Made by a program: the position numbers and the translations under genes
Notes under the pieces: generated by a model
What the model saw: the letters and a program-made list of their open reading frames with translations, nothing else
What the model was told of the DNA's origin: nothing
The model's database searches: none
Shown here: piece by piece, positions 6,293-15,245 of the stretch
How the letters are laid out: each line of letters begins with the position of its first letter
Position numbering within the stretch: the first letter of the stretch is position 1
Assembly (NCBI GenBank): GCA_019635415.1
Contig: JAHBZN010000003.1
Location: 372,001-436,000 of the forward strand
DNA length: 64,000 nucleotides
Origin: Ramlibacter sp.
GTDB taxonomy: Bacteria > Pseudomonadota > Gammaproteobacteria > Burkholderiales > Burkholderiaceae_C
Direction of reading: 5' to 3'

Positions 6293-9200
6293 CTCTTCAG
6301 TTGCCTGTGCGGCAGTGAACCGCTACTCCAAGATTGTGAAGGGGGCGGAGAATTTCTGAGCTGCCTGTGCGACAGTGAACGATCAGCGCGTCCGTGATCT
6401 CGCCGGACTTCTTTTCTGAGCTGCCTGTGCGGCAGTGAACGCCCTTTTCGCATACGGGCTCAAGTTCCGCCATTTCTGAGCTGCCTGTGCGGCAGTGAAC
6501 GTGTATTGCAGGCCGTATCCATTGGCGAAATCTTTCTGAGCTGCCTGTGCTGCAGTGAACGCCCACCTTCGTCAGGGGCCGCTTCACCTGCATTTCTGAG
6601 CTGCCTGTGCGGCAGTGAACTGTCGCGGATTCGAGGAGACCGCGCTCTACATTTTCTGAGCTGCCTGTGCGGCAGTGAACGCTTGGCGCTGGCGCTGGCG
6701 ATGTCACCATGGTGCGCATTTCTGAGCTGCCTGTGCGGCAGTGAACAAGGGTATCCCGCAGATTCCCGAGGTGCGCCATTTCTGAGCTGCCTGTGCGGCA
6801 GTGAACGCAATCAATCATGACGCGCAGCCACTCGGCATTTTCTGAGCTGCCTGTGCGGCAGTGAACGCGCTGGCCGCCAATGTGGGCTTGCTCGGCAGTT
6901 TCTGAGCTGCCTGTGCGGCAGTGAACAGCATCCTCACCAGCGAGGCCGCCGAGCGCAATTTCTGAGCTGCCTGTGCGGCAGTGAACGAAGACGGCGCCGG
7001 CAAAACCGCCGTGGCTGTTTTCTGGGCTGCCTGTGCGGCAGTGAACGACGTGTCGCGCCGCATTCTCGATGCTGCCAATTTCTGAGCTGCCTGTGCGGCA
7101 GTGAACTCGGGCGGAGCGCTGTTCTACGTGACCGTGGATTTCTGAGCTGCCTGTGCGGCAGTGAACTTGCCGGCGTCATCGCCGGATGCTGCGAGGTTTT
7201 TCCGAGCTGCCTGTGCGGCAGTGAACGGCGGTTATTCGTAGATGATCGTGACGCTCAATTTCTGAGCTGCCTGTGCGGCAGTGAACCCAGAACTTCGAGG
7301 GGCCGGCCTGATGGCTGATTTCTGAGCTGCCTGTGCGGCAGTGAACGGCTACCGCAGCGAACAGGCCGCCACCTATCTTTTCTGAGCTGCCTGTGCGGCA
7401 GTGAACGCCAGCCTAGCGCAGGAGCTCAAGATCTCGGATTTCTGAGCTGCCTGTGCGGCAGTGAACCCAGCGCCCGACAGTGGTGTGGTCGAGCTATTTT
7501 TCTGAGCTGCCTGTGCGGCAGTGAACTCGATCTGGTCCGGCGTGAGTTGCCTTTCGCTTTTCTGAGCTGCCTGTGCGGCAGTGAACTTTTTGCCGCTCAA
7601 GTGCATTCATCGCCTGTTTTTCTGAGCTGCCTGTGCGGCAGTGAACCGTAACGCCGGCCCGCAGGGTGCCGCCGGGCATTTCTGAGCTGCCTGTGCGGCA
7701 GTGAACCATCGTCCAAGTCATCGAGCTTCATGCACTCTTTTCTGAGCTGCCTGTGCGGCAGTGAACCTGTTCGGCGGCTCCTCTCTCCTGGGCACCGTTT
7801 TCTGAGCTGCCTGTGCGGCAGTGAACAAGCACAGGGGACGATGGGGCCGACCAGTTTATTTCTGAGCTGCCTGTGCGGCAGTGAACGGCCAGGCCATCCC
7901 CGGCGACATGCAGCAGCTTTTCTGAGCTGCCTGTGCGGCAGTGAACGACAACCCCGCCGACGGCACCAACATGCTGGATTTCTGAGCTGCCTGTGCGGCA
8001 GTGAACTCCGCCGTTTCGCGCAGGCTGTTATTTTTCTTTTTCTGAGCTGCCTGTGCGGCAGTGAACCGATCCAGGCTGCGATCAACAGCATCCCGGAATT
8101 TCTGAGCTGCCTGTGCGGCAGTGAACGCCGGACTCGACCAGCCGGCTGATGGCTTCGTTTTCTGAGCTGCCTGTGCGGCAGTGAACGAAGCCATGTCCGG
8201 GCTGATGGACCTTGTGGATTTCTGAGCTGCCTGTGCGGCAGTGAACCTCGCGGCCAAATTCGCTTGACAGCTTGACCATTTCTGAGCTGCCTGTGCGGCA
8301 GTGAACGGGCGTAGATGCTCATGGCGCCGAGTCCTGAATTTCTGAGCTGCCTGTGCGGCAGTGAACCATCCGTCAGCACCTGGCCGGTCAGGCTGCGCTT
8401 TCTGAGCTGCCTGTGCGGCAGTGAACATGGACTACGAGGGGGCCGACGTGCCTGTGTCTTTCTGAGCTGCCTGTGCGGCAGTGAACCCAGACGGCAGCGG
8501 GCCGGTGGCCTTCGCGTCTTTCTGAGCTGCCTGTGCGGCAGTGAACAACCACTGCGGCGTCCCCACGCCGGCCAGCAATTTCTGAGCTGCCTGTGCGGCA
8601 GTGAACCGCAGGCCGGCCGGTACTGGCCTCGTAGATGATTTCTGAGCTGCCTGTGCGGCAGTGAACATGATGTCTTCGTCGGGGTCAGTCTGGTGGATTT
8701 TCTGAGCTGCCTGTGCGGCAGTGAACAAGTTGAAAGCGCTCATAGGCCATCAGGTACATTTCTGAGCTGCCTGTGCGGCAGTGAACGGTGATGGTGGTTC
8801 CCCAATCGCCAGTGGTATTTTCTGAGCTGCCTGTGCGGCAGTGAACCGTCCATGGCGGCGGACAGCTCGATGCTCTGCTTTCTGAGCTGCCTGTGCGGCA
8901 GTGAACGCCTGGTTTGCCTTCGTGGTCGCCTGCTCGATTTTCTGAGCTGCCTGTGCGGCAGTGAACCTGTGGAAGCTCTGGTGACGACGCTGCAAGAATT
9001 TCTGAGCTGCCTGTGCGGCAGTGAACGGCCTTTCCTCAAACCCGTCCGAGTTCGATGCTTTCTGAGCTGCCTGTGCGGCAGTGAACGCCCATGGCGTTCT
9101 CTTTCTGTTGGGTGGTTTTTTCTGAGCTGCCTGTGCGGCAGTGAACTGGAGCCGCTACTGGGGCCTGTGAGCTTTGAATTTCTGAGCTGCCTGTGCGGCA

Positions 9201-10947
9201 GTGAACGTGAACCCGATCACGGTGACGCTGAACAGCGTTTTCTGAGCTGCCTGTGCGGCAGTGAACCCCCCGGAGCCAAATACATCGGCGGCGTGCAATT
9301 TCTGAGCTGCCTGTGCGGCAGTGAACTCCGCCCGCAGCCGCTCCACCTCTGTGCGCAGTTTCTGAGCTGCCTGTGCGGCAGTGAACCGCAGCCGGCGGCG
9401 TGGCGGCTGCGGTGTTCGTTTCTGAGCTGCCTGTGCGGCAGTGAACATCACCTGGGCGCGCATCGTTGACGGCCGCGTTTTCTGAGCTGCCTGTGCGGCA
9501 GTGAACGGTGATATCTCGAGCATAGTCCACCAGGGTGCTTTCTGAGCTGCCTGTGCGGCAGTGAACCGTCATGTTCTGGATTTTTCCCATGATGGTCATT
9601 TTCTGAGCTGCCTGTGCGGCAGTGAACTTTGCCGGGCTCGGTGCGGTAGTTCACCGTGATTTCTGAGCTGCCTGTGCGGCAGTGAACTATTCCAGGTACG
9701 TGTCCCCGGGGTTGCTTCCTTTCTGAGCTGCCTGTGCGGCAGTGAACTGGCGGCCAGCCTCTCGACGGAAGCGGGGGCCTTTCTGAGCTGCCTGTGCGGC
9801 AGTGAACCGGCAACAAGTTGACCCGCCTGGCTGGAGACATTTCTGAGCTGCCTGTGCGGCAGTGAACCGCCACCGCGACGAAGCGTTTGCCTTCATCACT
9901 TTCTGAGCTGCCTGTGCGGCAGTGAACGGTCCAGCACGTCGGCCAGTTCCAGCAGATCGTTTCTGAGCTGCCTGTGCGGCAGTGAACTCGCGGCCCTTCA
10001 TGGCGGCGATCTGCGCGACTTTCTGAGCTGCCTGTGCGGCAGTGAACCCTGGGTCTGGGCGCTCGGCGCGGTGGGGGCGTTTCTGAGCTGCCTGTGCGGC
10101 AGTGAACTTTATTTGGCCTGCCGTCAGCGCCGAACCGATTTTCTGAGCTGCCTGTGCGGCAGTGAACGTGTGATGCGGACTCAAGTATGGGCTTCTGGTT
10201 TTCTGAGCTGCCTGTGCGGCAGTGAACGCCAGGTGCGCCATGCGCGGCGCGTTGCCTGTTTTCTGAGCTGCCTGTGCGGCAGTGAACTTCGTCCTCGAGC
10301 AGCATGACCAACTCGACGATTTCTGAGCTGCCTGTGCGGCAGTGAACATTGCTTAAGAAACAACCTAACGAGCATCACTTTTCTGAGCTGCCTGTGCGGC
10401 AGTGAACTGAGATCAGTTCCCCCAGCTGGCCTTCGGGCTTTTCTGAGCTGCCTGTGCGGCAGTGAACCGGAACAGGCGCAAGGGCGCATCCGGCGCCGTT
10501 TTCTGAGCTGCCTGTGCGGCAGTGAACGGCCCGGGCTCCGGGGTAGGCGTACCCGTAGGTTTCTGAGCTGCCTGTGCGGCAGTGAACGCCATGTCAACGG
10601 CCGGCACTGTCACGATGATTTTCTGAGCTGCCTGTGCGGCAGTGAACGGTGCCATTGAGGACGCTGGTGAGCACGCTCATTTCTGAGCTGCCTGTGCGGC
10701 AGTGAACATGCCCTGGACGCGCAGATTGTGGGCCTGTACTTTCTGAGCTGCCTGTGCGGCAGTGAACACCGTGCTGGGTTTTCGCAACCGCTTCACTCAT
10801 TTCTGAGCTGCCTGTGCGGCAGTGAACCGCTGCGCCCGATGTACGCCATGGACGGCGCTTTTCTGAGCTGCCTGTGCGGCAGTGAACGACGTGAGCCTGT
10901 CCGGCCGCGTGGCGCGCATTTTCTGAGCTGCCTGTGCGGCAGTGAAC
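6293..10947 (-). CRISPR. type I-F CRISPR array, 78 repeats and 77 spacers, transcribed leftward
   Basis: A 28-bp repeat recurs every 60 bp. In the transcribed orientation it begins GTTCACTGCC, has the Cas6f hairpin CTGCC-GCACA-GGCAG, and ends CTCAGAAA, the expected 8-nt crRNA 5' handle. Starts are 6293 (degenerate), 6353 to 6653, 6719 to 9539, and 9600 to 10920 at 60-bp steps. Spacers are 32 nt except 6681-6718 (38 nt) and 9567-9599 (33 nt). The leader and cas genes lie to the right, so the oldest spacers are at the left. All variant repeats are in the left part: 6293 (about five changes), 6353, 6533, 7019 and 7199 (one change each). The repeat sequence and the adjacent Csy genes agree on subtype I-F. 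Confidence 0.99.
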
Positions 10948-11003
10948 TATCTGTCTAAAGCGATAAGTCGTTGATTTTTAAGAGCATCGACTCATTGTGG
11001 CAA
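10948..11003 (-). promoter_or_regulatory. CRISPR leader
   Basis: The A+T-rich stretch directly upstream (to the right) of the first repeat, between the array and the cas operon terminator. It carries the IHF-consensus match at 10964-10976. It should hold the array promoter and the signals that direct new spacers to the first repeat; I could not fix a promoter with confidence. Confidence 0.8.
10964..10976 (-). promoter_or_regulatory. IHF binding site in the CRISPR leader
   Basis: On the leader strand the sequence AATCAACGACTTA fits the IHF consensus WATCARNNNNTTR at every defined position. Its centre is about 22 bp from the first repeat. IHF bending of the leader is established for type I-E and I-F spacer integration. 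Confidence 0.75.
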
Positions 11004-11026
11004 AACGCCCCAATTTCTGGGGCGTT
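11002..11026 (-). terminator. probable terminator of the cas operon
   Basis: AACGCCCC (11004-11011) and GGGGCGTT (11019-11026) form an 8-bp stem with a 7-nt loop. Read on the minus strand it ends in TTTT, about 50 bases after the cas6f stop and before the array leader, so it would separate cas mRNA from the crRNA precursor. Confidence 0.6.
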
Positions 11027-11076
11027 CTGGAAGTGCTTGACTTTTAAGGCCCTCCTCAAGGCCCCAAAAAAAAGGG

Positions 11077-11652
11077 TCAGAACCAAGGCACCGTCGCTTC
11101 GTGCCCCAGGCCATAGGCATTGAAGGCCCCGGCCACCGGCTCCGATTGCAGCGGGCCGTGATCCACGCAAAGGCAAAACGGCTGGCCCGTGCTGCTGCTG
11201 TGCAGTCGCACAAACGGCAGGTCGGGGCGGCGCTCCACCGTGCTGGGGATGGCTGCGGCGGCCTGCTCCGCGGTTTCACCCTTGCGCTGCATGCGTCGGC
11301 GGCGCAGGCGGTCCACATTGGTCTTGAACTGGCGGCGGCGCACGGTGCGGTGCTGCGCGTTGGCTGGTACCGGCAGCAGTTCTCCCACTTGCGTGTGGTC
11401 GCGCATGCCTTTGAGCCAGTCTTGCCCGACCAGGCGCTGCAGTGCCTCGGGCGTGCCGTGCAGGCGCAGCACGGCACCCAGGGTGCGCTGCGTCAGCGGC
11501 TGGCTAACGTGCTGCGGGTAGCTCACCCCAATGTCGGTGATCCGCCCTTGCACCAGCGCCCGGTGCAGCTTGGCCACCAGCGCGCCCAACAGGTGCGCGT
11601 GGCTGAACTCCGGGTCGGGCAGCAGGGTGATGTTGATGTAGTGCGTGGTCAT
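11077..11652 (-). CDS. cas6f: CRISPR endoribonuclease Cas6f (Csy4)
   Basis: A 191-residue RAMP nuclease that cuts the crRNA precursor at the 3' base of each repeat hairpin and stays bound as part of the Csy complex. The N-terminal ferredoxin fold begins MTTHYINITLLPDPEF; GALVAKLHRAL holds the catalytic histidine (His30, equivalent to His29 of the Pseudomonas enzyme). The arginine-rich helix RLRRRRMQRKGETAEQ that grips the hairpin is present, and LPFVRLHSSSTGQ has the active-site serine region. The C terminus VPWF is diagnostic. Start at 11652 was preferred over an upstream ATG at 11694 because MTTHY matches family N termini and the longer form would overlap cas7f. Confidence 0.97.
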   Translation of the reverse strand: MTTHYINITLLPDPEFSHAHLLGALVAKLHRALVQGRITDIGVSYPQHVSQPLTQRTLGAVLRLHGTPEALQRLVGQDWLKGMRDHTQVGELLPVPANAQHRTVRRRQFKTNVDRLRRRRMQRKGETAEQAAAAIPSTVERRPDLPFVRLHSSSTGQPFCLCVDHGPLQSEPVAGAFNAYGLGHEATVPWF

Positions 11653-11665
11653 GGGGCCTCGCGCA

Positions 11666-12691
11666 TCAGCTGGCGTCGCCAAACACGCCGCCACGGATCA
11701 GCACGGCCATCACAAAGTGTTGCTGCTCTGTGGGGGGCACCTGGTCTTTCAGCAGCCAGTTGTCCAGGAGGGTGTAGAAGTCCAGCTTCTGCTTTGGCTG
11801 GCGGTAGGCCTTGCCCTGGGTGGTGACAGAGCCATAGGGCTCTACCGCGATGGGGCCGAGTTCGTCGGCGCCTTCGTACCAGGTGTCGATGGTGCGCAGG
11901 GCGTTGCCGATCTTTTGCGAGTGGATGGCTGCCACGCCGTCCACGTGGTACAGCGTCTTGCTCTTGCCCGCCTTCTCTTTTTCCAGAATCAGTTCTTGCG
12001 ACGGGAACACCTCTTGCCCTGCACCCTGGCGCACCAAGGCGGTTACCCGTAGCAGGACATGCTGCGAACCGGCCAGCCCGACAGCAATAGCCTGGCCCAG
12101 TTCGTTCAAGCCTTTTGCTTCACTATTGATAGCGCCTACCGCGCGTGTATTAAGCGCCAGGGCATCAAAAGACCATGTGTGGGCGGCCTGCCCGCCTTGC
12201 ATCTGTTCCACGGTCACTTCGACTTGCTCAGCCCCGGCGCGGTTGCGCCACAAGAAGCGGCCATTGGCCAGGTTGGCCGCATAACGCCGAGCCAGCTCAC
12301 CAAAGCCGTGCTGCTGCACATAGCCCTGCACGGTGGCCAGCAGCTTGGCCTGGTAGGCCGCGCTGTTGCAGGCCGATGGTGTGCCCGCACCGCCCAACAC
12401 ACGCAGCGTGAACTGCACCTTGAGCGTGTCGGCTCCCGAGGGCAGGGCAGCCACGTCCACCGTTTGCAGGTTGGGGTTCTCGATGGCGGCGTCCAACTTG
12501 GCGGGGTCCTGGTCTTTGGCCTTGAGGCGGTTGCTGATGGTGCCGCGCACGGACTTTTCACGAACAGATACGGGTTGCCAGGCGTGCGACTGTGCGCGGT
12601 CGTCCCAGCGGCCTGCGTGGAACACGGCGTCAGACGGGTCCAGCTTGCGTTCAAAAGCCAGGACGGAAGCGGTGGTGAGTTTGTCGGTCAT
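11666..12691 (-). CDS. cas7f: type I-F Cascade backbone protein Cas7f (Csy3)
   Basis: A 341-residue subunit of which six copies coat the crRNA spacer. The family landmarks are [19 protein letters not shown] at the N terminus, the [10 protein letters not shown] thumb region, [17 protein letters not shown], and [22 protein letters not shown] segments near the C terminus. Length is normal. A segment [20 protein letters not shown] is encoded by a sequence resembling the interspersed repeat (12111-12174), in a variable region of the protein. AAGGA lies seven bases upstream of the ATG; the preceding 62-nt gap to cas5f is unusually long for this operon. Confidence 0.97.
   Translation of the reverse strand: MTDKLTTASVLAFERKLDPSDAVFHAGRWDDRAQSHAWQPVSVREKSVRGTISNRLKAKDQDPAKLDAAIENPNLQTVDVAALPSGADTLKVQFTLRVLGGAGTPSACNSAAYQAKLLATVQGYVQQHGFGELARRYAANLANGRFLWRNRAGAEQVEVTVEQMQGGQAAHTWSFDALALNTRAVGAINSEAKGLNELGQAIAVGLAGSQHVLLRVTALVRQGAGQEVFPSQELILEKEKAGKSKTLYHVDGVAAIHSQKIGNALRTIDTWYEGADELGPIAVEPYGSVTTQGKAYRQPKQKLDFYTLLDNWLLKDQVPPTEQQHFVMAVLIRGGVFGDAS
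12111..12174 (-). repeat. possible divergent interspersed-repeat copy inside cas7f
   Basis: On the minus strand: CTGGCGCTTAATACACGCG, then GGCGCTATCAATAGTGAAGC. The order GCGCTTA...GCGCTATCA...AGCAAAA follows the pattern of the repeat copies elsewhere in the window, but identity is low. Tentative. Confidence 0.3.
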
Positions 12692-12753
12692 GGTGTCAAT
12701 CCTTCAAAAAAAGGGTGTGTTGGATAAGAACGGACTGCGGGCTTTGCAGGGGC

Positions 12754-13836
12754 TCAGGTGTATGCATAGGCTTCGTCGTCGCCCCATTCGTCCAGCGTGT
12801 CGGTGGAGGTTGTGGCGACTTCGCCAGCGTCTTCTACCTCTGCGGGCTGGTAGCCATTGCGGCAGCGGTAAAGGCCCCGCGCTTCGTCGGCTCCTGCATG
12901 CCATAGCAGCTGGCTCAGGTGGGTCAGGCGGTGCGGGCTGATCCATTCGCCCAGCGCATAGACCGACTCCACAAACCTCATCGGCACCGTGGCATCGCGT
13001 GCATTGCGCACGGTGCCTGGGGCGTGGGTGGGCGTCAGCGCGGCATAGCCCACAGGGATGGGCACCACCCAGCCGCTGCCCTTGGGCCGCTGGGGGTCTG
13101 CCCACGGCACTTGCCCCTCGGATGCTGGCGCGCCGCCGTCAGGCACCACGGGCGCGTAGTTGAAGCGGGCCGCGTGCAGCCATGCGTCCAGTAGCGTGGC
13201 GTCAGATTGACTGGCGCGCAGGTCTTGCAGGCGCCCGGCCAGCAGGTCGTCGCGCCCCACCAGGGCAAAGCCCGGCAGCCACTGCCGCCGCCATTGGCGA
13301 AACTCCTTCTCTGCCGCCACGGGGTCTTCGGGCACGACAGCCATCCAGGGCCGCACGCGCTTGCCCGGCACGGGGCGCGAGGGCAGCACGCTGCCACCCG
13401 CCACGCGCATGCCCGCCAGGATGTGGCCCGCTTGCGCAGCCCATTCATCCAGCTGTGCCTGGTTGCCTTGGACCAGCGCAGCCGGGGTGCCAGGCGTGCG
13501 CCTTTCTGACACGGCCAGCACCAGTGTGATCTGTAGGTGCATGCGGCCTTCTTCCACAATGGCGGCGGTGCTGCCGTCTTTGTCCACCGGATTGCGCGTG
13601 AGATTGAAGTTGCGCACATAGCCCTGTGTTACCTGCTCTTGGTGGTGGTGGCACACCACGCCCGCACCGTGCAGTTGTAGCGGCACACCGGCCTGGGCCA
13701 GCTCGCGATCCAGCGCCCACATCACGCCGGTAAAGGCCGTGATGGACGGGAAGCCATGCGTGAGCGGGCTGCCAATGGCGTTGGCGTTCTGGATGCGCAG
13801 GTGGGGCAGGACGAGGATGGCTTGGGGTTGCTTCAT
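12754..13836 (-). CDS. cas5f: type I-F Cascade subunit Cas5f (Csy2)
   Basis: A 360-residue protein that, with Cas8f, caps the 5' handle of the crRNA. The start MKQPQAILVLPHLRIQNAN matches family N termini; IGSPLTHGFPSITAFTGVMWAL is the most conserved Csy2 block, and GWVVPIPVGYAALTP with FVESVYALGEWISP lie near the C terminus. The ATG at 13836 overlaps the cas8f stop (ATGA); an apparent 32-residue extension upstream reads antisense-like low-complexity sequence inside cas8f and is rejected. Slightly longer than the usual 310-330 residues. Confidence 0.96.
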   Translation of the reverse strand: MKQPQAILVLPHLRIQNANAIGSPLTHGFPSITAFTGVMWALDRELAQAGVPLQLHGAGVVCHHHQEQVTQGYVRNFNLTRNPVDKDGSTAAIVEEGRMHLQITLVLAVSERRTPGTPAALVQGNQAQLDEWAAQAGHILAGMRVAGGSVLPSRPVPGKRVRPWMAVVPEDPVAAEKEFRQWRRQWLPGFALVGRDDLLAGRLQDLRASQSDATLLDAWLHAARFNYAPVVPDGGAPASEGQVPWADPQRPKGSGWVVPIPVGYAALTPTHAPGTVRNARDATVPMRFVESVYALGEWISPHRLTHLSQLLWHAGADEARGLYRCRNGYQPAEVEDAGEVATTSTDTLDEWGDDEAYAYT

Positions 13837-15200
13837 GGCGTGACCCCCATCGCCGTGCGGTCCAGCCGCTGGCGCAGTGCGCGCAGTTGCTGTTGAAAAC
13901 CGTCCTCGTCGGTCAGCAACTCCTTCTGCCATGCACGCGCTTCCGCATCGCCCACGGGCAGCTTGCCGCGCAATTGTGCGTTGAGCCAGTTGGCAAAGCG
14001 CTGACCCACGGCAGCGGGCCAGTCCATCTGCAGCCAGTCGCGGGCAAAGTCGGCCTCGTCAGGTTGTTCGGCACGCAACGGGTCCAGCCACAGTTGCTCG
14101 CTGCGGTGCAGATCCGCAAAGCGCTCGTCATCCCGGCTCCAACCGGGCGGCAGGATCTGTTGCAACTCGGCAGCCAGCGACACCAGCTCGTCCACCAGAG
14201 CGTCGAGCAATTCCTCGCGCCGCTCACGGGTGGCCAGATTGGCGTCGGGGTCGGACTCCAAAAACACCCGCAGCGCCCGCACGGCGCGGCGGACCTCGGG
14301 GCGGGCAATGAACAGCCGGTCAAACACCGAAGTGGCATGCGCCGGCAGCCGCACAGTGCTGGCCTTCCACTGCGGCGGCAGCGACGACAGCAGGTAGTTC
14401 TTGCCTCCACGTGCAACGTTGAGCAGTCCCAGGTTTTGCTTGTTTGATCCTCCCATGTTCTGCACGGCCAGGCAGGGGTAGTCATGGAACACGCCTTTAT
14501 GCATCTTGCGCTCGCGCCGTGCCTGGCGGGCGGCCTTGTTGGCTTCGCCAAAGCGGTCTTCCTGCAGCTGGGCATGCACCGCATGCGCCAGTGATGTGGC
14601 GTACAGCGGGGCCAGCAGGGTGTAGTGGGCGTCGTCGCAGGCGTCACTTCCCGTGAGCCAGTAGAGCTGTTTGGCCAAGGTATGGCTGCTGGGGCCTTCG
14701 GTGCGGGGCTGGGTCAGTGACACAAAGGCATCGCGCAGCGCCTGGGCTTGTGCCGGGTCGGTGTGCAGCGCAGCCAGTGCGTCGGCCTCTTGCGCCAGCA
14801 GGGCGGCGAGCAGGCTGCGCCCGTTCACTTCCAGCTTGAGCAGCTTGTACACATCCAGCGCCGCAGCGTTGCCCACAACATCGCCCACAAAGCGCTCACC
14901 CAACGCGTGGCTGCCCAGCTCGGCCAGCGGGGGCAGGGTGCGGGGCTCCACATAGAGGTTGGTGCCCCGCGCATCGGGGTGGATGGGTTTGAGGGAGTGG
15001 GTGACGGCCTGGATTTGCTGCACGCGCCGTGCGGCATCTTCCAGCCACGCGGAGTGTTGATGCTGTGCATTCAACTCCGTGCGTTTGCCTTCCTCATCGG
15101 GTTTGAGCTTCTCCAGCTTGGTATGCAGTCGTTCTTGCAGAAATGCGTGGATTGCCTCGCGGTAGTTGCTAAAGGTGGGCGATGCTTCATTCGTTGGCAT
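13833..15200 (-). CDS. cas8f: type I-F Cascade large subunit Cas8f (Csy1)
   Basis: A 455-residue subunit that recognises the protospacer-adjacent motif and helps load the target. Conserved Csy1 segments seen are THSLKPIHPDARGTNLYV near residue 70, FVGDVVGNAAALDVYKLLKL, YPCLAVQNMGGSNKQNLGLL (a strongly conserved family block), NYLLSSLPPQWK, and the C-terminal LPPGWSRD and FARDWLQMDWP. It starts 45 bases after the cas3 stop and overlaps cas5f by four bases. Confidence 0.96.
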   Translation of the reverse strand: MPTNEASPTFSNYREAIHAFLQERLHTKLEKLKPDEEGKRTELNAQHQHSAWLEDAARRVQQIQAVTHSLKPIHPDARGTNLYVEPRTLPPLAELGSHALGERFVGDVVGNAAALDVYKLLKLEVNGRSLLAALLAQEADALAALHTDPAQAQALRDAFVSLTQPRTEGPSSHTLAKQLYWLTGSDACDDAHYTLLAPLYATSLAHAVHAQLQEDRFGEANKAARQARRERKMHKGVFHDYPCLAVQNMGGSNKQNLGLLNVARGGKNYLLSSLPPQWKASTVRLPAHATSVFDRLFIARPEVRRAVRALRVFLESDPDANLATRERREELLDALVDELVSLAAELQQILPPGWSRDDERFADLHRSEQLWLDPLRAEQPDEADFARDWLQMDWPAAVGQRFANWLNAQLRGKLPVGDAEARAWQKELLTDEDGFQQQLRALRQRLDRTAMGVTP

Positions 15201-15245
15201 GCATTGGCCCTCCAGGTGGGTTATGTCTGCGGTACCTCTCTGTCA

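Noticed and set aside
6297..10958. Many open frames of 60-290 codons on both strands inside the CRISPR array, with repeated FLSCLCGSE, VHCRTGSSE, FTAAQAAQK or SLPHRQLRN peptides
   Set aside because: They are read-through of the 60-bp repeat-spacer period, which is a multiple of three and keeps frames open. The peptides are translations of the repeat itself.
13837..13932. N-terminal 32-residue extension of cas5f from an upstream ATG
   Set aside because: It overlaps cas8f out of frame, has no family similarity, and the ATGA overlap at 13833-13836 gives the normal start.
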